64,000 nucleotides of DNA from assembly GCF_024703995.1 (NCBI RefSeq), contig NZ_JAMXQV010000028.1, positions 62,001 through 126,000 on the forward strand. Direction: 5' to 3'. The stretch comes from Amycolatopsis iheyensis. GTDB lineage: Bacteria > Actinomycetota > Actinomycetes > Mycobacteriales > Pseudonocardiaceae. Of the stretch, positions 1 through 7,007 are shown piece after piece. Numbering within the stretch: position 1 is the stretch's first letter; every line of letters starts with the position of its first letter. A program made the translations under genes and the position numbers. The notes beneath the pieces are model-generated. The model worked only from the letters and a program-made list of their open reading frames with translations, searched no databases and was not told where the DNA came from.

Positions 1-624
1 GTGCTTCTTCGCGTAGAACTGCGAGCCGCGCAGGCCGTTCTTGCCGTACTCGCCGTCGATGTAGACGTGCCCGATCGTGTCGCCGTCCTTGAGCTGTCCC
101 TGCTCCTGCAGGTACGCCAGCCCGTCGATCATCTCGACGTCGTAGGTGGTGCCGACGATCATCACGTACGGGTTGTCGAGCAGCTCCGACGACCACGACG
201 CGGGGGCGGCGACGGCCTTGTCCGTGGCCAGGTTCTGCTTGAGCGCGGCCACCACCGGCGAGCCGAGCAGCTGCACGAACCCGAGCACCTTCGGCTCGAT
301 CTGCGGGTACAGCGTCTTCGCCGTGTCGGCCTTGTAGCCGTGGTCGACCTCTTCGAGCTTCACCTGCCGGCCGCAGACCCCGCCGGCGGCGTTGAAGTCC
401 TTGGCCCACAGCTCGTTGCCCTGGGTGACCCCGAGGCCGAGGTTCTTGAAGACGCCGGACTTGTCGGTCATCACCCCGAGCGTCACCTCGGTCGCGGTCA
501 CCCCCTTGCCGGTCTTGACGCCGGAGCTGTCGGGGCCTGACGAACCCGCGTCGTTCGCTTTCGTGCTGCACGCCGAAAGCGCCAGGAGGGCCGTCAGCGC
601 TGCCACCAGGTGTGTGCGTTTCAT
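1..624 (-). CDS. ABC transporter substrate-binding lipoprotein, branched-chain amino acid type (partial)
   Basis: Extracytoplasmic ligand-binding component of the Liv-type ABC importer encoded just upstream. Only the first 208 residues are present; the C-terminus lies beyond base 1. The N-terminus is a lipoprotein signal: basic MKR, hydrophobic stretch, then LSAC with Cys19 as the predicted lipidated residue. From about residue 44 the text TATEVTLGVMTDKSG, and later KTLYPQIEPKV and LGSPVVAALK, fits the Peripla_BP_6 (LivJ/K) fold. Its ATG overlaps the stop of the permease gene by ATGA, so it is the last gene of the operon. The true ligand (Leu/Ile/Val, urea, short amides or aromatic acids) cannot be told from sequence. 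Confidence 0.9.
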   Translation of the reverse strand, partial: MKRTHLVAALTALLALSACSTKANDAGSSGPDSSGVKTGKGVTATEVTLGVMTDKSGVFKNLGLGVTQGNELWAKDFNAAGGVCGRQVKLEEVDHGYKADTAKTLYPQIEPKVLGFVQLLGSPVVAALKQNLATDKAVAAPASWSSELLDNPYVMIVGTTYDVEMIDGLAYLQEQGQLKDGDTIGHVYIDGEYGKNGLRGSQFYAKKH

Positions 625-1769
625 CGTTTCTCCAGGGTTTTCCGGGTGAGCCGGCGACCGATCGCGGCGAGCCCGCCGGGCTCGAACAGCACGACGAGGA
701 TGATCGCAGCGCCGTAGACGAACGAGCTGACCAGCACCGGGGTCAGCGCGCCGTCGCCGGTGCCGGAGAACCAGCCGAGGTCGGCCGAGTACAGCGCGAG
801 CACCTGCGGCAGCCCGTTGACGATCAGCGCGCCGACCAGCGCGCCGGGGACCGAGCCGAGCCCGCCGATGATGACCATCGCGAGGTAGGCGATGGACACG
901 TTGATGCCGTAGGTGCCGAACTCGCTCTCGTCCGGCTTGAGGATGTCGAACCACAGCACGGTCATCGCGCCGGCGAGCCCGCCGTAGGCCGACGAGACGG
1001 CGAACGCGCCCGCCTTGGCCCGCAGCACGCTGACACCCAGCACCGCGGCCGCGGCCTCGTTGTCGCGCACCGCCCGCCACGACCGGCCGACGCGGCCGCG
1101 CACCGCGCCGCGCGCGATCACGAACGCGAGCACGGTGAGCAGCAGGAACAGGTACCAGGTGCGTTCGGCCTGTTGGATCGGCACGCCGAGGATCGACAGC
1201 TGCGGCCCGTCGTTGGTGAAGGGGAAGCCGAACAGCGAGAACGGCGCGGGCGCGCGTCCGGTCGACGTCCCGCCGGTCAGCTCCTCGGCCGACTGTCCGA
1301 AGTAGAGCCCGAGGAACACCAGTGCCAGCGACGCGACGCCGAGGTAGATCCCGCGCAGCCGGCCGGCCACCGGCGCGAAGGCCAGGCCCAGCAACGCCGA
1401 AACGACGACCGCGCCGAGCAGGGACAGTCCGGGGTCGAGGCCGAACCCGACCACACGATCGTCGCCGGTCGGCCCGGACAGCACGGTGTAGGCGGTGCCG
1501 CCGGCCAGAAGGAAGAAGGCGTGGGCCAGGGAAAGCTGTCCGGCCTGCCCGACCACCAGTGTCAGCCCGATCGCGCCGACCCCGCCGATCATCATGTACT
1601 GCCCGGCCTTCAGCCAGGCCGCGTCGAGGTAGAGCGGCAGCGCGAGCAGGACGACCAGCAGCGCGAGCCAGGCGAGCCTGCGCACCAGTTTCCCCAGGTC
1701 GCGGCGCTTCGGCGGCACGGGTTCGGCGGCCGGTGGGCTGTCCACTTCGGACACGGCACTGTCAGACAC
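621..1769 (-). CDS. livM: Branched-chain amino acid ABC transporter permease, LivM type
   Basis: Second membrane subunit of the Liv-type importer, 382 residues. A cytoplasmic N-terminus of about 35 charged residues is followed by a series of hydrophobic segments. The family stretch GQLSLAHAFF lies in the first third and the conserved GGLGSVPGALVGA loop, which contacts the ATPases, in the last third. Translation starts at a GTG that overlaps the end of livH by 8 bases; the TGA stop overlaps the binding-protein ATG. Length and motif order are normal for LivM, and it works with LivH as the transmembrane channel. Confidence 0.92.
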   Translation of the reverse strand: MSDSAVSEVDSPPAAEPVPPKRRDLGKLVRRLAWLALLVVLLALPLYLDAAWLKAGQYMMIGGVGAIGLTLVVGQAGQLSLAHAFFLLAGGTAYTVLSGPTGDDRVVGFGLDPGLSLLGAVVVSALLGLAFAPVAGRLRGIYLGVASLALVFLGLYFGQSAEELTGGTSTGRAPAPFSLFGFPFTNDGPQLSILGVPIQQAERTWYLFLLLTVLAFVIARGAVRGRVGRSWRAVRDNEAAAAVLGVSVLRAKAGAFAVSSAYGGLAGAMTVLWFDILKPDESEFGTYGINVSIAYLAMVIIGGLGSVPGALVGALIVNGLPQVLALYSADLGWFSGTGDGALTPVLVSSFVYGAAIILVVLFEPGGLAAIGRRLTRKTLEKR

Positions 1770-2640
1770 GGGTTCGCTCCCTCGTGCCGAACAGCCCGGA
1801 GGGCCGCACCACCAGGACCACCAGCATCACCAGGAAGACCGCGCTCTTGGAGAAGTCGAACGAGACGTACTGCGCGGAGAGCGCTTCCACGATGCCGACG
1901 ACCAGGCCGCCGACCACCGCGCCCGCCGTCGAGTCGAGGCCGCCGAGGATCGCCGCGGGGAAGGCGGCGAGCGCGATCGAGTGCGTCCCGCGGGACAGCC
2001 CGGCGCCGGAGAAGTCCTGCGTCGCGATGAACAGCACCGCGACCCCGGCCAGCAGCCCGGCGACGAGCCACGCGGTCGCGGTGACGCGCGAGCTGCGGAT
2101 GCCCATCAGCGCGGCGGCTTCGCGGTTCTCAGCCTGTGCGCGCATCGCGACGCCCCAGTTCGAGTACTTGAAGGCCAGCCAGAACGCCGCGATCAGCACC
2201 GCCGCGACGCCGAGCGCGACCAGGTGCGTGCGGAACAGCGTGATGCCGCCGAGCTGGAACGGCTTGGCGTCCCAGGCGTCGCCGAGGAAGGGCAGCGTGA
2301 CGCCGAGGCGGCGCACGATCTCCTCGGTGACGATCACGTCGACGCCGATGGTCAGCAACGCCAGGCTGTTCGCGTCGGCGTGCCGGGAGCGCGACAGCAG
2401 CAACCGCTCCACCAGCAGGCCGAGCAGGCCGGCGGAGACGACGCCGACCAGCGACGCGCCGGCCCAGCCGAGCGCGTCCCGCGTCACGACGACGAGGTAG
2501 CCGCCGAAGAGCACCAGCGAGCCGTGCGCGAAGTTCACCACTTCGGTGGCCTTGAAGATGATGACGAACCCCAGCGCGAGCAGCGCGAACACCGCGCCCT
2601 TGCCGAGGCCGTTCACCGTGAGCTGCAGGAAGGTGTTCAC
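1762..2640 (-). CDS. livH: Branched-chain amino acid ABC transporter permease, LivH type
   Basis: First membrane subunit of the importer, 292 residues starting MNTFLQLTVNGLGKGAVFAL, typical of LivH. The motifs ATEVVNFAHGSL (N-terminal) and AILGGLDSTAGAVVGG (C-terminal) match the family, and hydrophobic segments alternate throughout. I chose the GTG at 2640 because it overlaps the livG stop as GTGA and because the open frame upstream of it (to 3048) is an Arg-rich shadow of livG. It ends inside the livM start region. Confidence 0.92.
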   Translation of the reverse strand: MNTFLQLTVNGLGKGAVFALLALGFVIIFKATEVVNFAHGSLVLFGGYLVVVTRDALGWAGASLVGVVSAGLLGLLVERLLLSRSRHADANSLALLTIGVDVIVTEEIVRRLGVTLPFLGDAWDAKPFQLGGITLFRTHLVALGVAAVLIAAFWLAFKYSNWGVAMRAQAENREAAALMGIRSSRVTATAWLVAGLLAGVAVLFIATQDFSGAGLSRGTHSIALAAFPAAILGGLDSTAGAVVGGLVVGIVEALSAQYVSFDFSKSAVFLVMLVVLVVRPSGLFGTRERTRV

Positions 2641-3410
2641 GCCGCCTCCGTGCCGAGGTAGGCCTTGATGACGTCCGGGTCGGACTGGACCTGCGCCGGG
2701 GTGCCGTCGGCGATGCGGCGGCCGAAGTCGAGCACCGTGACCCGGTCGGCGATGCCCATCACCAGGCCCATGTCGTGCTCGACGAGCAGGATCGAGATGC
2801 CCAGCTCGGCGCGGATCCCGCTGATCGTGCCGGCCAGCTCCGCGGTTTCGGCCGCGTTCATCCCGGCCGCGGGCTCGTCGAGCAGGAGCAGCACCGGTTC
2901 GACGGCGAGCGCGCGGGCGAGGTCGACGCGCTTGACGACGCCGTAGGGCAGCGCGCCGACCGGGGTGTCGGTGACCGCGTCGAGCCCGAGGAACGCGCAG
3001 ATCTCGCGGGCGCGGGCGGCGTGCCGCCGTTCGGCGCGGACCGTCCACGGCAGCCGGAGCCCGACCTCGAGGAACCCGCCGCGGGTCAGCGCGTGCCGGC
3101 CCAGCAGGACGTTGTCCAGCACGGTCGACCCCGGGGAGAGCGCGGCGTTCTGGAATGACCGGCCGACGCCGAGGCCGGCGAGCTTGTGCGGCGCGAGCCC
3201 GGTGAGCTCGGTGTCGCCGAGCCGCACGCGGCCTTCGTCGGCCCGGTAGAGACCGCTGATCACGTTGAAGCAGCTGGACTTCCCGGCGCCGTTCGGCCCG
3301 ATCAACGCGTGCAGCGAGCCGGGTGCGACGGTGAAACTCACGTCGTCGAGCGCGCGGATCCCGCCGAAGCGCAGGGAAACGCTTTCCACCCGCAGCTCCG
3401 GCGGCGTCAT
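2637..3410 (-). CDS. livG: Branched-chain amino acid ABC transporter ATPase, LivG type
   Basis: ATP-hydrolysing subunit, 257 residues. Walker A GPNGAGKSS lies near residue 40, Walker B LLLLDEPAAGMN near residue 180, and the switch His in LVEHDMGLV follows. The signature loop reads LPYGVVKRVDLARAL, the LPYG variant usual in LivG rather than LSGGQ. The C-terminal IKAYLG ending is the standard LivG tail. The ATG at 3410 overlaps the livF stop (ATGA); an in-frame start nine bases earlier is possible but uncoupled. Confidence 0.93.
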   Translation of the reverse strand: MTPPELRVESVSLRFGGIRALDDVSFTVAPGSLHALIGPNGAGKSSCFNVISGLYRADEGRVRLGDTELTGLAPHKLAGLGVGRSFQNAALSPGSTVLDNVLLGRHALTRGGFLEVGLRLPWTVRAERRHAARAREICAFLGLDAVTDTPVGALPYGVVKRVDLARALAVEPVLLLLDEPAAGMNAAETAELAGTISGIRAELGISILLVEHDMGLVMGIADRVTVLDFGRRIADGTPAQVQSDPDVIKAYLGTEAA

Positions 3411-4216
3411 CCGGCCCACCTCGACAGGGTCCGGCCGGCCAGGCGCGCGCGTGCGGTTTCCGCTTCGGCGTCGGCGGTTTCCTGCGATTCGGCGTGTCCG
3501 CCGAGGTAGAGCCGCTGGACGTCCTGGCTGGCGGCCAGCTCGGCCGCGGTCCCGGCCAGCGCGACCCGGCCGGCCTCCAGCACCACCGCGTGCTGGGCGA
3601 CGCCCAGCGCCATCACGGCGTTCTGCTCCACCAGCACCACGGCCGTGCCCTGCTCGTGGATTTCGCGGATGGTCCGGGCGATCTGCTCGACGACCTTCGG
3701 CGCGAGCCCGAGTGAGGGCTCGTCGAGCAGCAGCAGCTTCGGCGCGGACATCAGCGCCCGCCCGATGGCCAGCATCTGCTGCTCGCCGCCGGACAGCAGC
3801 CCGGCGCGTTGCTTCGCGCGTTCGGTGAGCACGGGGAACAGCGCGTCGACGCGCTCGTGTGCTTCGGTCCGCTCGGCCGCGGTCCGGGCGCCGATGCCGC
3901 CGGCGCGCAGGTTCTCCTCGACCGTCATCCGGGCGAAGATCTGCCGGCCTTCGGGCACCCCGACGACGCCGAGCCGGACGATCCGGGCGGGGTCGAGCTT
4001 GCCGAGCGCGTGGCCGGCGTAGCGGATTTCGCCGGCTTCGATCGCGCCGCGGTGCATGCGCAGCGTGCCGGAAACGGCCCTGAGCAGGGTGGACTTCCCG
4101 GCGCCGTTGCTGCCGAGCACCGCCAGCACGCCGTCGGCGGAGACGTCGAGGTCGACCCCGTGCAGTGCGGCCGTCGAGCGGCCGTACCGCACCCGGAGAC
4201 CACGCACGGTCAGCAC
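3407..4216 (-). CDS. livF: Branched-chain amino acid ABC transporter ATPase, LivF type
   Basis: Second ATP-hydrolysing subunit and first gene of the five-gene minus-strand operon, 269 residues. Walker A GSNGAGKST, signature LLSGGEQQMLAIGRAL and Walker B LLLLDEPSLGLAP are all intact; GVPEGRQIFARMTVEENL is a strong LivF marker. The last 30 residues are an Ala/Arg/Glu-rich extension beyond the usual end YLGG. The 118-base gap upstream carries a CRP/GlxR-like palindrome, so operon control probably acts here. Confidence 0.93.
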   Translation of the reverse strand: MLTVRGLRVRYGRSTAALHGVDLDVSADGVLAVLGSNGAGKSTLLRAVSGTLRMHRGAIEAGEIRYAGHALGKLDPARIVRLGVVGVPEGRQIFARMTVEENLRAGGIGARTAAERTEAHERVDALFPVLTERAKQRAGLLSGGEQQMLAIGRALMSAPKLLLLDEPSLGLAPKVVEQIARTIREIHEQGTAVVLVEQNAVMALGVAQHAVVLEAGRVALAGTAAELAASQDVQRLYLGGHAESQETADAEAETARARLAGRTLSRWAG

Positions 4217-4253
4217 GAACTCACTCCAGGACGCACGACGTCTCCTCCACTCG

Positions 4254-4269
4254 TGTGACGTGAGTCACG
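4254..4269. promoter_or_regulatory. CRP/GlxR-like operator upstream of livF
   Basis: The sequence reads TGTGA, six bases, TCACG, a one-mismatch fit to the TGTGA-N6-TCACA consensus of CRP-family regulators (GlxR or Crp in actinobacteria). It lies 38-53 bases before the livF ATG. The inner symmetry (GTGAC, four bases, GTCAC) is perfect. Binding is inferred. Confidence 0.5.
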
Positions 4270-4334
4270 GTCGGTGGCGGTCATCCTGCGGTCGGCGGAG
4301 GTGATCCGATACCCCCACCTGGAGACCCCGCTGG

Positions 4335-5150
4335 CTACGAAACGGACACGGCGGCCTCCCGCAGGGCCGCGAACACCTCGGGTGAGGTCGTGCACTCACC
4401 GAGCCGGACCGGCTTGCGGTCGCCGTGGAAGTCGCTCGACCCGGTGGCGAGCAGACCCAGGTCCGCGGCCACCTCACCCAGCCGGGCCCGGACTTCCGGC
4501 GGCTGCTCCGGGTGTGCCACCTCGATCCCGGCGAGCCCGGCCTCGGCGAGGGTCGCCAGCTGCGCGTCGGAGACCGAAGCCCGCCGCTTGACCGAGCGCG
4601 GGTGCGCCAGTACCGCGGCACCCCCGGCCGCGCGGACCAGCCCGATCGCGTCCACAGTGGACAACACGTGCTTCGGCACGTCCGCCCGGCCGCCGTCGGC
4701 GATCCAGTCCGGCGTGAACGCCTCGGTGATGCCCACCGCGGCCAGCGCCGCCGCGATGTGCGGACGCCCGAGGGCCGCACCACCGGCGATCTCCCGCACC
4801 TGCGGGAGGGTGATCGGGGCGCCCAGCTCCTGGCACCGCGCGACCATCCGCACCGCACGGCGTTCGCGGTCGGTGCGGATCAGCTCGAGTTCGCCGGCCA
4901 GCGGCGCGTGACCGGGATCGACGAACAGGCCGAGCAGGTGCACCTCGAACTCGTCGAGGCGGCAAGAGATCTCGACGCCCGGGACGAGTTCGAGGTCCGC
5001 CGCGGCGGAGGCCGCGGCCAAGCCCGCGAAGGTGTCGTGGTCGGTCAGCGCGAGCACCGTCAGCCCGGCCTCGGCGGCGAGCCGGGGGAGCAGCTCCGGC
5101 GGTGTCGTCCCGTCGGAGGCCGTGCTGTGCGCGTGCAGGTCGATCGTCAC
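4335..5150 (-). CDS. PHP-domain phosphoesterase, TrpH/YciV (RNase AM) type
   Basis: Predicted metal-dependent phosphoesterase of 271 residues. The PHP metal motifs are in order: DLHAHSTASDG at residues 3-13, LTDHDT near 36-41, PGVEIS near 58, GRPHIAAAL in the middle and SDFHGDRKP near residue 240. This arrangement and length match the YciV/TrpH family, whose characterised members act as 5'-3' exonuclease or 3',5'-nucleoside bisphosphate phosphatase. Starts with GTG 13 bases after the response-regulator stop, so it is probably co-transcribed with the two-component genes, although no functional link is evident. Confidence 0.88.
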   Translation of the reverse strand: MTIDLHAHSTASDGTTPPELLPRLAAEAGLTVLALTDHDTFAGLAAASAAADLELVPGVEISCRLDEFEVHLLGLFVDPGHAPLAGELELIRTDRERRAVRMVARCQELGAPITLPQVREIAGGAALGRPHIAAALAAVGITEAFTPDWIADGGRADVPKHVLSTVDAIGLVRAAGGAAVLAHPRSVKRRASVSDAQLATLAEAGLAGIEVAHPEQPPEVRARLGEVAADLGLLATGSSDFHGDRKPVRLGECTTSPEVFAALREAAVSVS

Positions 5151-5163
5151 CCGGCCGAGGATC

Positions 5164-5787
5164 TCACAGCAGCCCGGCCTCGCTGGCCTTGCCGATCGCC
5201 TCGACGCGGTTGCGGGCGCCCAGCTTGTGCAGCGCCGACTGCAGGTACGTCTTCACCGTGTTGCGCGCGAGCCCGGTCGACTCCGCGATCTCCGGGTTGG
5301 TCTGGCCCTGCGCGGCCAGCCGCAGCACCTCGTACTCGCGCCGGGTCAGGCCGCTGCGGGCCAGCGCGTCCGACCGCTGCCCGGCGTCGGGCAGGATCCG
5401 CGGGTCCACGACGCGCTCGCCGCGCAGCACCCGCCGCAGCGCCGCGACCAGGTCGGTGCCCGCGACGTCCTTGAGCAGGCAGCCCTGCGCCCCCGAATCG
5501 AGGGCCGCCAGCACGCCCTGGTGGTCGCCGTGGGCGGTGAACACCACGATCCGCGCGGCCGGGTGCACCCGCCGCAGCTCGGCGATCACCTCCGGCGCGA
5601 GCATGTCCGGCAGCCGCAGGTCCAGCAGGATGAGGTCGGGCCGCAGCTCCGCCACGCGCTGGATCGCGGCCCGGCCCGACTCGGCCGAGCCGGCGATCCG
5701 CAGGCACGGGTCGGACCGCAGGAGCAGACTGACGCCGTCGCGGACCACGGGGTGGTCGTCGACGACGAGCACGGTCGCGCGCGTCAC
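5164..5787 (-). CDS. LuxR (NarL/FixJ) family response regulator
   Basis: Transcription regulator of 207 residues partnered with the upstream histidine kinase. Receiver domain about residues 5-120 with the acidic pair DD at 10-11, phospho-acceptor Asp56 in ILLDLRLPD, Thr in VVFTAHG and Lys in CLLKDV. The C-terminal LuxR HTH runs from LTRREYEVLRLAAQG to TVKTYLQSALHKLGARNR. I prefer the GTG at 5787 because it overlaps the kinase stop; an earlier in-frame start at 5808 would add seven residues inside the kinase gene. Confidence 0.92.
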   Translation of the reverse strand: MTRATVLVVDDHPVVRDGVSLLLRSDPCLRIAGSAESGRAAIQRVAELRPDLILLDLRLPDMLAPEVIAELRRVHPAARIVVFTAHGDHQGVLAALDSGAQGCLLKDVAGTDLVAALRRVLRGERVVDPRILPDAGQRSDALARSGLTRREYEVLRLAAQGQTNPEIAESTGLARNTVKTYLQSALHKLGARNRVEAIGKASEAGLL

Positions 5788-6923
5788 GGCCGCACCAGCG
5801 GCACCCACGCGCGCAGGGTGCAGCCGTCGTCGTCATCACGGACCAGGCTGACCCGGCCGCCGAGCCGGGCGGCGCGCCCGGACAGCGTCCGCAGGCCCAT
5901 GCCCGTGCCGGGCACGGCACTCGCGCCGGTGCCGTCGTCCGCGACGACCACCTGGACGCCGTCTTCGCTGGGCAGCAGGCTGACGATCACCGACGTCGCG
6001 CGGGCGTGCTTCTCGACGTTGAGCAGGCCTTCGCGGACCGCGGCCACGAGCAGCGCGGTGCGTTCGGCGTCCAGCGGCGGCACCGCCGCGAGCTGCACGA
6101 ACCGCGCCGGGACCCCGCAGCGCGCCTGGAAGGAGCGGCAGTGCTCGGCCAGCTCCACCGGCAGCGCCCGCTCCGGGCTGGACTCCGACAACGCCAGCAG
6201 CGACTCCCGCAGCGCCCCGGCCGCGGCCGAGACGTCGCCTTCCAGCCGGTGCAGCCGCGCCGCCAGGGCGGGGTTGCCGTGCACGTCCGCGTGCAGGTCG
6301 CGCACCTGGACGCCGATGGAGAACAGCAGCGCGCCGACGGAGTCGTGCAGGGCGCTCTGCATCCGCAGGCGCTCGCCGGCCACCGCGGCCGTCCGGTCGG
6401 TCTCGGCGACCTTGGCCAGGTGCAGTGCGGTCCCGGCTTCGAGCGCGACCTCCTCCAGCCGCCGGACGGCGTCGTCGCCGAAGTCGGCGGGCTCCCGCAT
6501 GGCCGCGTACGCGATGGCGACGGTCTCGCCGCGCGCGACGACCGGGACGGCGAGCATCGCGGCCAGGCCCTCGCCGCGCACCTGGGCGTCGAACTGGTGG
6601 GTGATCGCCGGCGAGCTGACGTAGTCGCTCACCCGCACCGGGCGGCCCAGCGCCAGGACCCGGCCGCCGATGCCCTGGCCGACCGGCACTTCGAGGTCCT
6701 GCAGCGAGTCCGTGCGGGTGCCGGACATCCAGCGGATCACGGCCAGCTCGGGCCGGTCCAGCTCGGCGACGAAGCCGGCCTTCGCGCCGACGGTCTCCCG
6801 GATCAGGCGCGCGGTCCCGTGCAGCGCGGCGACGCGGTCGAGCGTGCCGAGCAGCTTTTCGCGCTCGCGCAGCAGCTCGCCCAGCACCGCGCTGTCTTCG
6901 GCGACGTGCTCCTTTGCCGTCAC
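5784..6923 (-). CDS. GAF-domain sensor histidine kinase (HisKA_3 type)
   Basis: Cytoplasmic sensor kinase of 379 residues with no membrane segment. A short N-terminal helix is followed by a GAF domain at about residues 30-170 (VGQGIGGRVLALGRPVRVSDY). The dimerisation domain has phospho-acceptor His193 in ALHDSVGALLF, and the HATPase domain carries the N box EGLLNVEKHA and G boxes DDGTG and GTGMGLRTL. It is translationally coupled to its response regulator. GTG 6923 is chosen; an upstream GTG a few codons earlier is possible. It is divergent from the FAD/Fe-S oxidase at 7008, which may be a target. Confidence 0.9.
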   Translation of the reverse strand: MTAKEHVAEDSAVLGELLREREKLLGTLDRVAALHGTARLIRETVGAKAGFVAELDRPELAVIRWMSGTRTDSLQDLEVPVGQGIGGRVLALGRPVRVSDYVSSPAITHQFDAQVRGEGLAAMLAVPVVARGETVAIAYAAMREPADFGDDAVRRLEEVALEAGTALHLAKVAETDRTAAVAGERLRMQSALHDSVGALLFSIGVQVRDLHADVHGNPALAARLHRLEGDVSAAAGALRESLLALSESSPERALPVELAEHCRSFQARCGVPARFVQLAAVPPLDAERTALLVAAVREGLLNVEKHARATSVIVSLLPSEDGVQVVVADDGTGASAVPGTGMGLRTLSGRAARLGGRVSLVRDDDDGCTLRAWVPLVRP

Positions 6924-7007
6924 GCGCCCACGATCGCACACGCGGTGTGGTTTCGGACATACCCGGCTGGAGAGGTACGGACGCGCGAAGTCGACTTGAA
7001 TGGGGGT

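Noticed and set aside
1762-3048. Long start for livH with 136 extra residues
   Set aside because: The extension is Arg/Gly-rich shadow of livG; the GTG at 2640 overlaps the livG stop and gives the family N-terminus.
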